From contig CAJTIU010000027.1 of assembly GCA_910576335.1 (NCBI GenBank), positions 1 to 64,000 of the forward strand: a stretch of 64,000 nt of DNA. The letters run 5' to 3'. The notes below the pieces were generated by a model that did not search any database, was not told the origin of the DNA, and saw only the letters and a program-made list of their open reading frames with translations. Positions 41,266 through 50,791 of this stretch are shown piece by piece. Every line of letters starts with the position of its first letter. The stretch's first letter is position 1. The stretch comes from Lachnospiraceae bacterium. Its GTDB lineage: Bacteria > Bacillota > Clostridia > Lachnospirales > Lachnospiraceae. A program made the position numbers and the translations under genes.

Positions 41266-41965
41266 TTTTCATACTCATATTTTACCGGGGATTGATGATG
41301 GGAGCCGGGATATTGATCAGACAAAAGAATTATTGCGGCAGGCTCACGCGCAGGGTGTGACACGGATTCTGGCAACACCGCATTTTTATGCGGATAGAGT
41401 TTCGGCCGGACATTTCCTTGAAAAGAGGAAGGAGAGCCTTTTGAAGGTTTGTGGTCTTTCGGAGGAGACAGAGTGGCTCCAGGAGATCCGGACTGCTGCA
41501 GAAGTTTATTATTTTCCAAATGTGGGGAAGGCGGATGTACTGCCAGAGCTTTGCATGGAGGGAAGTAATCTGCTGCTTCTGGAGATGCCGTTTGTCCAGT
41601 GGACGAAGGGAATGTACAGGGATATTGAGTATATTCTTGAGAGGCGGAAGCTTAAGGTGATGCTGGCGCATGTGGAGCGTTATTATGAATTCCAGAAGGA
41701 TAAGAGCATCTGGAATGCAGTTTTTGAACTTCCATTATATGCACAGATTAATGCAGGAAGCTTTCAGAGACGCGGGAAACGTTCTTTTGCACTTAAGTTC
41801 ATAAAAGCCGGTCATCAGGTGCTACTTGGCAGTGACTGTCATAATCCGGAGATCCGGCCATCGAATCTGCAGGCCGGAAGAGAAGTAATTGGTAAGAAGC
41901 TAGGTGAAGCTGTATTAGAAGAGATCGATGCAAGGGGAAGGTTGTTGTGGGAAGATGCAGAATGA
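41258..41965 (+). CDS. cpsB: CpsB/YwqE-type tyrosine-protein phosphatase
   Basis: A 235-residue metal-dependent phosphatase of the PHP family. Metal ligands are visible in DFHTHILPGIDDGS (residues 3-16), ATPHFYAD, MLAHVERYY and GSDCHNPEIRPS. It removes phosphate from the tyrosine cluster of the CpsD kinase and so sets capsule length and output. The cpsC and cpsD genes lie two and three genes downstream, the normal context. It overlaps vanZ in front and the LCP gene behind. Confidence 0.92.
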   Translation: MIDFHTHILPGIDDGSRDIDQTKELLRQAHAQGVTRILATPHFYADRVSAGHFLEKRKESLLKVCGLSEETEWLQEIRTAAEVYYFPNVGKADVLPELCMEGSNLLLLEMPFVQWTKGMYRDIEYILERRKLKVMLAHVERYYEFQKDKSIWNAVFELPLYAQINAGSFQRRGKRSFALKFIKAGHQVLLGSDCHNPEIRPSNLQAGREVIGKKLGEAVLEEIDARGRLLWEDAE

Positions 41966-43025
41966 TTTGCACAGCAGAAAGCAGAGACAGATAAAGATAG
42001 CTGTGGCCCTCATAGGGGTTGCGGTAGTACTTGTGGGATTTTGGCTTGCAGTGCAAGGGGTTGAGAAAAAAGTTACAAGCCATCAGACGGCCAAAACTGA
42101 TAAAGGAGGAACCAAGGCGGAAACGCCGAGGGAATCCGAGGAATTTGGCGAGGAAGAAGAGATAGAACTTTATGGAGAAGCCTATACATATAACCATGAT
42201 ATAGAGACGTGGCTGTTTCTGGGTACAGATATCAGTGGAAACGAGACGGGAGAAGGAGAGGAATACAGAGGCACTATGGCAGATGTTTTGCTCTTGGCTG
42301 TGTTTGATAAGACGGATAAGTCTTATGGATTCCTTCAACTGGACCGTGACACCATAACAGAAGTGACCATGATGCAGACAGATGGCACGGGATATGCGAG
42401 TGCAGATCTTCAGCTTTGTACGGCACACTGGTACGGAGGCAGCCAGAAACAGAGCTGCGAGAATACGGTTGAGGCGGTATCGAATTTCCTGGGAGGTGTT
42501 CCGATTGATGGATATTACAGCCTGGGGATGGATGCAATCGCAACATTAAACCATGCGGTAGGCGGCGTAGAAGTAACTGTACTTGGAGATTTCTCAAAAG
42601 TGGATCCCAGCCTGAAGGAAGGAGAGACGATTCTCCTGAGTGATGAACAGGCATTTACATATATACATGATCGTTTTAACGTTGCTGACGAGACAAATAT
42701 ACAGCGAATGGAAAGACATAATCAGTATATGAAAGCTCTCTTTGCAAAGGTAGATGAAAAATTCAAAGAGAAACCGAATTTTGTGAATGAATTATATGAA
42801 GAGCTAGAAGACAGAGCGATAACAGATGCAAAAGGAAGGGATATCTCCCGGATCATGAATAAGATGATGGGTGGAGAGAACAGAGGCATTTTCCGGATTG
42901 AGGGAGAGACCAGGCTTGGTCAGAGGCTTGATGATGGAATAGACCATGTTGAGTTTTATCCTGATGAGGATTCTGTGAAAGAAGTGATGACAGAGCTGTA
43001 TCATCTTGAAAAAGAGGATGAATAG
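41955..43025 (+). CDS. LytR-CpsA-Psr (LCP) family glycopolymer ligase
   Basis: A 356-residue protein with one membrane helix (about 15-35) and an external LCP domain. Landmarks are DVLLLAVFDKTDKSYGFLQLDRD (quoted as GFLQLDRDT), DGYYSLGMDAIATLNHAVGG and YIHDRFNVADETNIQRMERH; the arginines in these bind the pyrophosphate of the lipid-linked donor. LCP proteins attach capsule or teichoic-type polymers to peptidoglycan, the final step for this locus. ATG 41955 overlaps the cpsB stop. The longer frame from 41928 lacks a ribosome site. Confidence 0.9.
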   Translation: MQNDLHSRKQRQIKIAVALIGVAVVLVGFWLAVQGVEKKVTSHQTAKTDKGGTKAETPRESEEFGEEEEIELYGEAYTYNHDIETWLFLGTDISGNETGEGEEYRGTMADVLLLAVFDKTDKSYGFLQLDRDTITEVTMMQTDGTGYASADLQLCTAHWYGGSQKQSCENTVEAVSNFLGGVPIDGYYSLGMDAIATLNHAVGGVEVTVLGDFSKVDPSLKEGETILLSDEQAFTYIHDRFNVADETNIQRMERHNQYMKALFAKVDEKFKEKPNFVNELYEELEDRAITDAKGRDISRIMNKMMGGENRGIFRIEGETRLGQRLDDGIDHVEFYPDEDSVKEVMTELYHLEKEDE

Positions 43026-43046
43026 CGTAGAAAGGAACTTGAAGAT

Positions 43047-43880
43047 ATGCAAGAGCAGACAGACATCATAAAACTGAGAGGGCAGGAAGATGAGATGGAG
43101 ATTGACCTCGTTGAGCTGCTGTATTATTTCCGCAGTAAGATCTTGTGGATTATCTCGGCTTTTATTATCGGTGCGGTGGGTATGGGACTTATTACCTATT
43201 TCCTGATTACACCGGAGTATGAAGCTAACTCGAAGATTTATATGGTATCTGCATCCAGTGATTCGGTTGTTAATCTGACAGATTTGAACCTTGGTGATTC
43301 GCTGTCCAGTGACTATGCGGAACTGTTGAAGACGCGGCCGATCTTTGAGGATGTGATTAAGAATTTGGAGCTTGATTATACTTATGAAGAGCTTCTTGAA
43401 ATGGTAACAATTACGACTGTAAATGATACGCGTATCCTGCAGGTGACGGTGGAAAGCCCGGATGCAGAGGAGGCAATGCGTGTTGCTAATGAACTGGCCG
43501 ACCAGTCCGTATCCAAGCTGCCAGACCTGATGGATACCTCTACCCCGAATATTGCGGAGTATGCGATCAAAGCGGAAAGTCCCAGTTCTCCGAGCTATAC
43601 TATCAATATTATGGCCGGAGCGCTTGTGCTGATGCTTCTTGTACTGGCAGTTCTTACATTTAATTATGTGACAGACGATACCTTTAAGTCAGCTGAGGAT
43701 GTGGAATCTGCATTTGGTATTATGCCGCTTACTGTAATTCCTGAAAGTGATATCGGAGAGCTGTCAGAGAAAAAGGAAAAGGAAGGCAGAAAGAGAAGCC
43801 GCTTTAAGAAGGTTAAGAGGCTGATCAATAAGAGAAGGTCTAAGAAGAATATAGAAGCGGATAAGAGCAAGAAGAGGTGA
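43047..43880 (+). CDS. cpsC: Capsule chain-length regulator (Wzz/CpsC-like)
   Basis: A 277-residue membrane protein with two helices (about 30-50 and 190-212) around an external loop of about 140 residues. The N-terminus EIDLVELLYYFRSKILWIIS and the loop start LITPEYEANSKIYMVSASS are typical of the CpsC/YwqC/CapA family. It activates the CpsD kinase. The C-terminus is a strongly basic tail of about 60 residues (EKEGRKRSRFKKVKRLINKR), longer than usual. The kinase starts 4 nt later. Confidence 0.9.
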   Translation: MQEQTDIIKLRGQEDEMEIDLVELLYYFRSKILWIISAFIIGAVGMGLITYFLITPEYEANSKIYMVSASSDSVVNLTDLNLGDSLSSDYAELLKTRPIFEDVIKNLELDYTYEELLEMVTITTVNDTRILQVTVESPDAEEAMRVANELADQSVSKLPDLMDTSTPNIAEYAIKAESPSSPSYTINIMAGALVLMLLVLAVLTFNYVTDDTFKSAEDVESAFGIMPLTVIPESDIGELSEKKEKEGRKRSRFKKVKRLINKRRSKKNIEADKSKKR

Positions 43881-43884
43881 AGGC

Positions 43885-44610
43885 ATGAGTAAGATTACAA
43901 TGGCGAATTTTCCGGAGCTGCCTTATGCAGTGGAAGAGGCGGTAAACCGTCTCCGGATTAATATAAATTTCCTTGGGAATGACATCCGGAAGATCATGGT
44001 GGTCAGCACGATGCCGAATGAAGGAAAGAGCTTTGTGACGATGCAGCTTTGGAGACAGATGGCGGAAGCCGGAACGTCTACCGTGCTGGTGGATCTGGAT
44101 TTGAGAAAATCCATTATGACTGAAAAATATGGTATTACAACAGATGATGGAGAAGAGATCAAAGGAACTTCCTTCTATCTGTCGCATCCGATAGATCTTG
44201 ACGAAGCAATTTGCAAGACGGATATGGAGTATGGAGACATTCTTCCGAATGTTGACAATGTTATTAACCCGTCTATGCTGCTTGAAAGCAAGCGGTTTGA
44301 AGAGATGCTTAATTATATGGGCGAGAAATACCGCTATGCGTTATTCGACTCTCCGCCGCTTAACATTGTGTCGGATGGTGAGAGAATTGGAAACCTGTGT
44401 GATGGCGCCATCCTTGTAGTGAGGGGTGGGGAAACACCAAAGGGAATGGTGAAGCATTCGCTTATGCAGCTTGAAAGAGCGGGATGCCCGCTTCTTGGAG
44501 TTGTACTGAACCGTGTACAGGGAGGCGGAAGCGGCTACTATTATAAGAAGTACGGTGGAAGCTATTATGGCGGCCACTATTATGGAAGTGAATATTACTA
44601 CGGCAAATAA
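43885..44610 (+). CDS. cpsD: CpsD/CapB-type bacterial tyrosine kinase
   Basis: A 241-residue BY-kinase. The P-loop is STMPNEGKSF (41-50), Walker A' is VLVDLDLRKS (67-76), and the Walker B region is ALFDSPPLNIV. The C-terminal tail holds about a dozen tyrosines among glycines (YYYKKYGGSYYGGHYYG), the autophosphorylation cluster. Together with CpsC and CpsB it forms the phosphorylation cycle that controls polymer export and length. Confidence 0.93.
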   Translation: MSKITMANFPELPYAVEEAVNRLRININFLGNDIRKIMVVSTMPNEGKSFVTMQLWRQMAEAGTSTVLVDLDLRKSIMTEKYGITTDDGEEIKGTSFYLSHPIDLDEAICKTDMEYGDILPNVDNVINPSMLLESKRFEEMLNYMGEKYRYALFDSPPLNIVSDGERIGNLCDGAILVVRGGETPKGMVKHSLMQLERAGCPLLGVVLNRVQGGGSGYYYKKYGGSYYGGHYYGSEYYYGK

Positions 44611-44703
44611 CAGGCCGGTATGAATGTGGAGTTTTCTGGCAGGCACCGCCTGACCGGTTACTCAAATAAATATTAATCCCGAAGGAGAAAGGAGGGAAAT
44701 GAA

Positions 44704-45285
44704 ATGGTTCGTAAAATCAAAAAAGGACTTGCATGCGCATTAGTTGCTGCTTTAGCATTTACATGTGCAGCTCCTGTTACAGCTAGTGCAGCTAATAACA
44801 GCCCGGCTACATCTAAACAGCCAGTAGCACAGAAGAATGCTTCTGCGAATATTGCAAAAGGCGTGAAGGCTACAGTTTCTACTACTGCAAAGGGACAGGC
44901 TACTCTTACATCCGTTACACCGAAGAAGAAAACAAGCATCAGTGTTGCTTCTAGTGTAACAGTAAAGGGTGTAAAGTACACTGTTACTACGATTGGCGCT
45001 AACGCTTTTAAGAAGGCTTCAAAGGTTAAGACTGTTACTCTTCCAAGCACAATTAAGAAGATTGATGCTAAGGCATTCACTGGTGCTAAGAAGCTTAAGA
45101 CAATCAAGATCAAGAGCAAAAACAAAGTTACTGTTAGCAAGAAAGCTTTCAGTAAACTGACAAAGAAGCAGAAATCCAAGATTGTTATCAAGGTTAACAA
45201 GAAGATGTCTAAGAAGAACTTCAACGCTCTTAAGAAGGCTCTCAAGGCAGCTGGCATTAGCACAAAGAACATTAAGAAATACTAA
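44704..45285 (+). CDS. Secreted BspA-like repeat protein
   Basis: A 193-residue exported protein. A signal peptide covers about residues 1-30 (LVAALAFTCAAPVTASA). The mature part has two or three BspA/LRR_5-type units (TTIGANAFKKASKVKTVTLP, then IKKIDAKAFTGAKKLKTI). Lysine is extraordinarily frequent, giving a very basic protein; it may bind an acidic polymer. AAGGAG and AGGAGG sites precede the start and codon use looks strongly biased (GTT, GCT, AAG), suggesting high expression. It is unusual between the kinase and the initiating transferase. A terminator follows. Confidence 0.75.
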   Translation: MVRKIKKGLACALVAALAFTCAAPVTASAANNSPATSKQPVAQKNASANIAKGVKATVSTTAKGQATLTSVTPKKKTSISVASSVTVKGVKYTVTTIGANAFKKASKVKTVTLPSTIKKIDAKAFTGAKKLKTIKIKSKNKVTVSKKAFSKLTKKQKSKIVIKVNKKMSKKNFNALKKALKAAGISTKNIKKY

Positions 45286-45318
45286 TTATACATATAATAA
45301 AGTATTTCTTGCGGACAC

Positions 45319-45362
45319 AGGCCGCACAGGGAAGGCAATTTCTGGTGTGGCCTTGTTGTTTA
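45319..45362 (+). terminator. Terminator after the BspA-like gene
   Basis: AGGCCGCAC (45319-45327) pairs with GTGTGGCCT (45345-45353) with one G-T wobble; TGTTGTTTATATT follows. It may be partial, since the capsule genes continue downstream. Confidence 0.6.
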
Positions 45363-45543
45363 TATTAGAGAATTCAGACGAGCAGATAAAACAATGAGGC
45401 TTTATAGCTATTGGTCACGGAGTGAACAGTAATGCTTTATATGCTGGTCTGAGTATTTCTATCAAGAGTAGTTTATTTAGTTATTTGTAAGGTAAGAATA
45501 GAGGTTTATTTCGTATGAATTAGAGAAAAGAGCAGGTGAGGAG

Positions 45544-47007
45544 ATGTACAGGAGACTATCAGAGGAAAGCTGGATTAAGCATTCGGATTTTTTATTGTTG
45601 GACGTTATTTGCCTGCAATTATGTTTCCTTGCCGCATATCTGTTTAGACATGGGTGGTCGAATCCTTATGCCAGTGAATTGTATCGTAATTATGCGATTG
45701 TGACGTTCCTCTGTCAGATTCTTACTATTTTTATAGGGAAATCTTTTCATCGTATTTTGAAAAGAGGTTATTATCAAGAGTTTAAGGCTACTGTGAAGCA
45801 TACCATTATTATCTTATCACTGACGCTGCTATATCTGTTTGCAACGCAGGAGGGCGGGGATTATTCCCGAATTACATTTTTCCTTACGGATATTCTCTAT
45901 CTGGCGGCAGGATATGGTGTGCGCTTGTTATGGAAAAAATATCTGCGGTTCCGTGGAGTGTCGGGACAGAGAAGTTCGCTGGTTGTAATAACTACTATGG
46001 GAATTGTGGATGAAGTGATTGCATGTCTCCACACAGAAGGATATCAGAGTTACCGGGTTACAGGCCTGGTGATTATGGATGTGGACGCTGTGGGCACAGA
46101 GATCAGAGGGATTCCGGTAATCGGAAGCAGAGAAAGTACGGCGCAGGATCTGTGTGCGCGGTGGATTGACGAGATCTTTGTACGGCTGCCGGATAACTGG
46201 AGCATGCCGGAATATCTGATCGAAGCTTTTTCCAATATGGGTATTACAGTCCACCTCGGGCTTGCCAGACTGGCCGGAGTATCCGGAGGGGAAGGGCAGA
46301 GAAGCTTTGTAGAGCAGCTGGGAGATTATACGGTTATAACGAATACAGTGAAGGCTATTTCTTCGGAAGAGACGATCTGTAAACGAATGCTTGATATATT
46401 AGGTGGCCTGGTTGGATGTGTGATTACAGGAATTTTGTTCCTGTTTGTTGCTCCTCTGATTTACATACAGTCCCCAGGGCCGATTTTCTTTTCGCAGACC
46501 CGGATCGGGAAGGGCGGAAAGAAATTCAAGATGTATAAGTTCCGAAGCATGTATATGGATGCAGAGGAAAGAAAAAAAGAGCTTATGGAGCAGAATAAGA
46601 TTCAGGACGGCCTCATGTTTAAGATGGATTATGACCCCCGGATTATTGGGAGTGAGAAGACCAGGAAAAACGGGAAGCCGGGAGGAATTGGTAATTTTAT
46701 CCGAAGAACCTCTATTGATGAGTTTCCGCAGTTCTTTAATGTGCTGAAGGGTGACATGAGCCTGGTGGGAACAAGACCGCCTACAGTGGATGAGTGGGAG
46801 CAGTATGACCTGCATCACAGGCTAAGAATGGCGATCAAACCAGGCATTACCGGCCTGTGGCAGATCAGCGGCAGAAGCAATATTGTTGATTTTGAGGAAG
46901 TTGTGAGGCTGGATGCTGAATACATAAAGAACTGGTCCATTGACCAGGATATAAAGATTCTGGCAAAGACCGTATTTGTAGTCCTTCGGAATGAAGGTGC
47001 AGCGTAA
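45544..47007 (+). CDS. Initiating sugar-phosphate transferase (CpsE/WbaP-like)
   Basis: A 487-residue polytopic enzyme that puts the first sugar phosphate on undecaprenyl phosphate. Four N-terminal helices and a Rossmann-like CoA-binding-type central domain (VVITTMGIVDEVIACL) lead to the catalytic domain from about residue 290: KRMLDILGGLVGC, SPGPIFFSQTRIGKGGKKFK, YKFRSMYMDAEERKKEL and SIDEFPQFFNVLKGDMSLVG. The sugar (glucose or galactose) cannot be told. AGGTGAGGAG precedes the ATG. It starts the second half of the capsule locus. Confidence 0.92.
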   Translation: MYRRLSEESWIKHSDFLLLDVICLQLCFLAAYLFRHGWSNPYASELYRNYAIVTFLCQILTIFIGKSFHRILKRGYYQEFKATVKHTIIILSLTLLYLFATQEGGDYSRITFFLTDILYLAAGYGVRLLWKKYLRFRGVSGQRSSLVVITTMGIVDEVIACLHTEGYQSYRVTGLVIMDVDAVGTEIRGIPVIGSRESTAQDLCARWIDEIFVRLPDNWSMPEYLIEAFSNMGITVHLGLARLAGVSGGEGQRSFVEQLGDYTVITNTVKAISSEETICKRMLDILGGLVGCVITGILFLFVAPLIYIQSPGPIFFSQTRIGKGGKKFKMYKFRSMYMDAEERKKELMEQNKIQDGLMFKMDYDPRIIGSEKTRKNGKPGGIGNFIRRTSIDEFPQFFNVLKGDMSLVGTRPPTVDEWEQYDLHHRLRMAIKPGITGLWQISGRSNIVDFEEVVRLDAEYIKNWSIDQDIKILAKTVFVVLRNEGAA

Positions 47008-47009
47008 CT

Positions 47010-47140
47010 GCCTGGCAGATCTGTGAAGGGTCTGTCCCCATGAAGCGAAGTATTTATTGTACGGATCGTAAGAAATGATACAGGAGTGTGAAAATTCCTT
47101 TGCGGAGGCAGTTTTGAATGGATTACAGAAGCTGCAGTAA
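47010..47140. repeat. Degenerate GTAAC-family element ahead of rfbA
   Basis: The terminal repeats are lost, but CGTAAGAAATGATACAGGAG and flanking GATCTGTGAAGGGTCTGT match the interior of the elements at 14288 and 32454. It fills the leader of rfbA. Confidence 0.45.
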
Positions 47141-47152
47141 GGAGAGTATATT

Positions 47153-48049
47153 ATGAAAGGTATTATTCTTGCCGGTGGTTCCGGCACGCGGCTATATCCG
47201 CTGACAAGAGTGACATCCAAGCAGTTACTTCCGATTTATGATAAGCCAATGATATATTATCCCATGTCTGTACTCATGAATGCAGGAATTCGGGATATAC
47301 TAATTATATCCACACCGCAGGATACGCCAAGATTCCAGGATCTGCTGGGTGATGGACATCAGTTTGGAGTCAGCCTGACGTATGCAGTTCAGCCGTCGCC
47401 GGACGGACTGGCGCAGGCATTTATTATAGGGGCTGATTTTATTGGAGATGACTGTGCGGCAATGGTACTGGGGGACAATATTTTTGCGGGACATGGTCTG
47501 AAAAAGCGTCTGGAGAATGCGGTGCAGAATGCCGAGAACGGCAGAGGCGCCACTGTATTTGGATATTATGTGGATGATCCGGAGAGATTCGGCATCGTTG
47601 AATTTGATAAAAACGGCAAGGCAGTATCCATTGAGGAGAAGCCGGAGAAGCCAAAAAGCAATTATTGCGTAACCGGTCTATATTTTTACGACAACCGTGT
47701 TGTAGAATACGCCAGGAATCTGAAGCCGTCTGAGCGCGGTGAACTGGAAATTACGGATTTGAACCGTATTTATCTAGAGAATGGGGAACTGAATGTGGAA
47801 CTTTTGGGCCAGGGATTTACGTGGCTTGATACAGGAACCCATGAATCGCTTGTGGATGCAACGAATTTTGTTAAGACTGTCGAGACACATCAGCACCGTA
47901 AGATTGCCTGCCTGGAGGAGATCGCCTATCTGAATGGGTGGATTGCCGGGGAAGAAGTCATGAAGATGTATGAGGTTCTAAAAAAGAACCAGTACGGGCA
48001 GTATCTGAAGGATGTACTGGATGGAAAATATCAGGAGCATCTGTACTAG
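47153..48049 (+). CDS. rfbA: Glucose-1-phosphate thymidylyltransferase
   Basis: A 298-residue enzyme making dTDP-glucose from glucose 1-phosphate and dTTP, the first step to dTDP-L-rhamnose. The nucleotide-binding signature is [16 protein letters not shown], then [28 protein letters not shown] and [20 protein letters not shown] are further family blocks. Normal length. First of the rfbABDC set, each gene with its own ribosome site. Confidence 0.97.
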   Translation: MKGIILAGGSGTRLYPLTRVTSKQLLPIYDKPMIYYPMSVLMNAGIRDILIISTPQDTPRFQDLLGDGHQFGVSLTYAVQPSPDGLAQAFIIGADFIGDDCAAMVLGDNIFAGHGLKKRLENAVQNAENGRGATVFGYYVDDPERFGIVEFDKNGKAVSIEEKPEKPKSNYCVTGLYFYDNRVVEYARNLKPSERGELEITDLNRIYLENGELNVELLGQGFTWLDTGTHESLVDATNFVKTVETHQHRKIACLEEIAYLNGWIAGEEVMKMYEVLKKNQYGQYLKDVLDGKYQEHLY

Positions 48050-48099
48050 TACAGCATTTGACTGCAATATTTGTATAAAATGTCAGAGGAGTAAAGAGT

Positions 48100-49119
48100 A
48101 TGACTATTATCGTAACCGGCGGCGCCGGGTTTATTGGAAGTAATTTTGTCTTCTATATGCTGGAAAAGTATCCGGACTACCGGATTGTCTGTCTGGATAA
48201 GCTGACATATGCCGGGAATCTGTCCACACTGGCTCCAGTTATGGAGAATCCTAATTTCCGTTTTGTGAAAGAGGATATCTGTGACCGCGAGGCCGTAGAC
48301 AGACTGTTCGAGGAAGAACATCCGGATATGGTAGTGAATTTTGCGGCGGAGACACATGTGGACCGTTCAATAGAGGATCCCGATGTTTTTCTCCAGAGTA
48401 ATATCATGGGTACAGCCGTATTGATGGACGCATGCCGGAAATATGGAATTAAGCGTTACCATCAGGTTTCTACGGATGAGGTGTATGGAGACCTGCCCCT
48501 TGACAGGCCGGATCTGTTCTTTACAGAGGAGACACCGATTCATGCAAGCTCACCGTACAGCAGCGCCAAGGCAGGTGCAGACCTTCTAGTCCTGGCTTAT
48601 CACCGGACCTTTGGCCTGCCAGTAACAATCAGCCGGTGCTCGAACAACTATGGACCTTACCAGTTCCCGGAAAAGCTGATTCCGCTGATGATTGCAAATG
48701 CTCTGGCGGACAAGCCGCTGCCTGTATATGGCGATGGCTTAAATGTCCGTGACTGGCTGTATGTGGAGGATCACTGCAAAGCCATTGACTTGATTATCCA
48801 TAAGGGCAGGGAAGGCGAGGTCTACAACGTAGGCGGTCACAATGAAAAACAAAATATTGAAATCGTGAAAATTATCTGTAAAGAGCTTGGAAAGCCGGAG
48901 AGTCTGATTGCTTATGTGGGCGACCGTAAGGGACACGACAGACGCTATGCAATTGACCCGGCAAAGATTCATGAGGAGCTGGGATGGCTTCCAGAGACGA
49001 GGTTTGAGGATGGCATTAAGAAAACCATTCAGTGGTCTTTGGAAAACCGTGAGTGGTGGGAAACCATCGTCTCAGGTGAATACCAGAACTACTATGAAAA
49101 GATGTATGGAAATCGTTAG
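48100..49119 (+). CDS. rfbB: dTDP-glucose 4,6-dehydratase
   Basis: A 339-residue short-chain dehydrogenase-type enzyme. The NAD-binding motif is GGAGFIGSNFV (residues 7-17), the catalytic STDEVYGDL supplies Thr-Asp-Glu, and the YSSAKAG motif supplies Tyr and Lys. It turns dTDP-glucose into the 4-keto-6-deoxy sugar. NFAAETHVDRSI is diagnostic. AGAGGAG lies before the ATG. Confidence 0.97.
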   Translation: MTIIVTGGAGFIGSNFVFYMLEKYPDYRIVCLDKLTYAGNLSTLAPVMENPNFRFVKEDICDREAVDRLFEEEHPDMVVNFAAETHVDRSIEDPDVFLQSNIMGTAVLMDACRKYGIKRYHQVSTDEVYGDLPLDRPDLFFTEETPIHASSPYSSAKAGADLLVLAYHRTFGLPVTISRCSNNYGPYQFPEKLIPLMIANALADKPLPVYGDGLNVRDWLYVEDHCKAIDLIIHKGREGEVYNVGGHNEKQNIEIVKIICKELGKPESLIAYVGDRKGHDRRYAIDPAKIHEELGWLPETRFEDGIKKTIQWSLENREWWETIVSGEYQNYYEKMYGNR

Positions 49120-49131
49120 GGAGGACTTGTA

Positions 49132-50064
49132 ATGAAGGTATTTGTTACTGGAGTTGCAGGGCAGCTCGGACACGATGTTATGAATGAACTGGCAAAAAGA
49201 GGATATGAAGGAACCGGGTCAGATCTTACAGAAGAATATTCCGGAGTACAGGATGGAACTGAAGTTACCAGGATGCCTTACGTTTCCCTGGATATTACTG
49301 ATGACAGCGCGGTACAGAAGGTGATTACAGAAGTCAGCCCGGATGTAGTTGTTCACTGCGCGGCCTGGACCGCTGTTGATCTGGCGGAGGATGACGATAA
49401 GGTTGACAAGGTCCGTATGATCAATGCAGGCGGAACAGAGAACATTGTCAGAGCCTGTAAGTCTTTGGACTGTAAGATGGTTTATCTTTCTACAGACTAT
49501 GTCTTTGACGGTCAGGGAACAGAACCATGGCAGCCGGACTGTAAAGATTACAAACCGCTGAATGTCTATGGCCAGACAAAATTAGAAGGCGAGCTTGCTG
49601 TTTCAGCAAATTTAGATAAATACTTTATTATCCGTATTGCATGGGTGTTTGGGGTAAATGGGAAAAATTTCATCCGGACCATGTTGGATATTGGAAGGAA
49701 GTACGACAGTGTTCGGGTCGTAAATGACCAGACAGGCACGCCGACTTATACCTATGATCTTGCCCGTTTACTGGTTGATATGATTGAAACTGAGAAATAT
49801 GGTTATTATCATGCTACGAATGAGGGTGGCTATATAACATGGTATGAATTCGCCTGTGAAATATTCAGACAGGCGGGTTATCATACAAAAGTAATTCCGG
49901 TTACAACACAGGAGTATGGCCTGAGTAAGGCCGTCCGTCCGTCTAATAGCAGACTGGACAGATCTAAGATTCAGGAAAACGGATTTGAGCCGCTTCCGGC
50001 CTGGCAGGATGCTCTGAGCCGGTATCTGGATGCTGCAGGTTATCAGAGGGCGGCAGACAGTTAA
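49132..50064 (+). CDS. rfbD: dTDP-4-dehydrorhamnose reductase
   Basis: A 310-residue reductase giving dTDP-L-rhamnose. The NAD(P)-binding motif is GVAGQLGHDVMNEL, the family block HCAAWTAVDLAEDDDK follows, and the catalytic YGQTKLEGE supplies Tyr and Lys. RPSNSRLDRSKI near the C-terminus is typical. GGGAGG precedes the start, 12 nt after rfbB. Confidence 0.96.
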   Translation: MKVFVTGVAGQLGHDVMNELAKRGYEGTGSDLTEEYSGVQDGTEVTRMPYVSLDITDDSAVQKVITEVSPDVVVHCAAWTAVDLAEDDDKVDKVRMINAGGTENIVRACKSLDCKMVYLSTDYVFDGQGTEPWQPDCKDYKPLNVYGQTKLEGELAVSANLDKYFIIRIAWVFGVNGKNFIRTMLDIGRKYDSVRVVNDQTGTPTYTYDLARLLVDMIETEKYGYYHATNEGGYITWYEFACEIFRQAGYHTKVIPVTTQEYGLSKAVRPSNSRLDRSKIQENGFEPLPAWQDALSRYLDAAGYQRAADS

Positions 50065-50176
50065 AGGAAGGCTGACAGCTGGCATAGAGACTGCGAACCG
50101 CAGCCATAAGACATCAGACATCCTGGGAAAAGACAGGCAGTTGGGAGAAGCCGGGAGAAGAAATGAGGAGTTAGCA

Positions 50177-50791
50177 ATGGGAAAGATTAAAGTAACAAAG
50201 GCGCCGATTGAAGGCTTGTGTGTGATTGAGCCTGCAGTTTATGGAGACAGCCGTGGTTATTTTATGGAAACCTATAACCAGAAGGACATGCAGGAGGCCG
50301 GTCTTGATCTGGTATTTGTACAGGACAACCAAAGTATGAGCAGTAAGGGTGTACTCCGTGGAATGCATTTCCAAAAAGAACATCCACAGGGAAAACTCGT
50401 GCGGGTGATTAAGGGCAGAGTATTTGATGTTGCCGTTGATCTTCGCCCTGGCAGTGAGACGTATGGCAAATGGTTCGGTATAGAGCTTACGGAAGAGAAT
50501 AAGAAGCAGTTCTATATCTCAAAGGGGTTTGCCCATGGATTCCTTGTTCTGTCTGACACGGCAGAGTTCTGCTACAAGTGTACAGATTTCTATCATCCGG
50601 AGGATGAGGGCGGTCTTGCCTGGAACGATCCGGAGATTGGAATTGAATGGCCGGAGCTGACTGGTGAATATGCAGGGAGCGCCTCGGCAGATGGATATGC
50701 GTTGGCAGATGGGACTGAGCTTAAGCTCTCCGAGAAAGATCAAAAGTGGGGCGGGCTTAAGGAGTTCGGGGAAATGTACAGATGTACCTAA
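50177..50791 (+). CDS. rfbC: dTDP-4-dehydrorhamnose 3,5-epimerase
   Basis: A 204-residue cupin-fold epimerase acting between RfbB and RfbD. Typical blocks are YFMETYNQKDM, FVQDNQSMSSKGVLRGMHFQ (His in the last segment is catalytic) and FAHGFLVLSDTAEFCYKCTD. ATG 50177 with GAGGAG 8 nt upstream is clear; the frame continues up to 50030 only by chance overlap with rfbD. Completes the rhamnose pathway. Confidence 0.95.
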   Translation: MGKIKVTKAPIEGLCVIEPAVYGDSRGYFMETYNQKDMQEAGLDLVFVQDNQSMSSKGVLRGMHFQKEHPQGKLVRVIKGRVFDVAVDLRPGSETYGKWFGIELTEENKKQFYISKGFAHGFLVLSDTAEFCYKCTDFYHPEDEGGLAWNDPEIGIEWPELTGEYAGSASADGYALADGTELKLSEKDQKWGGLKEFGEMYRCT

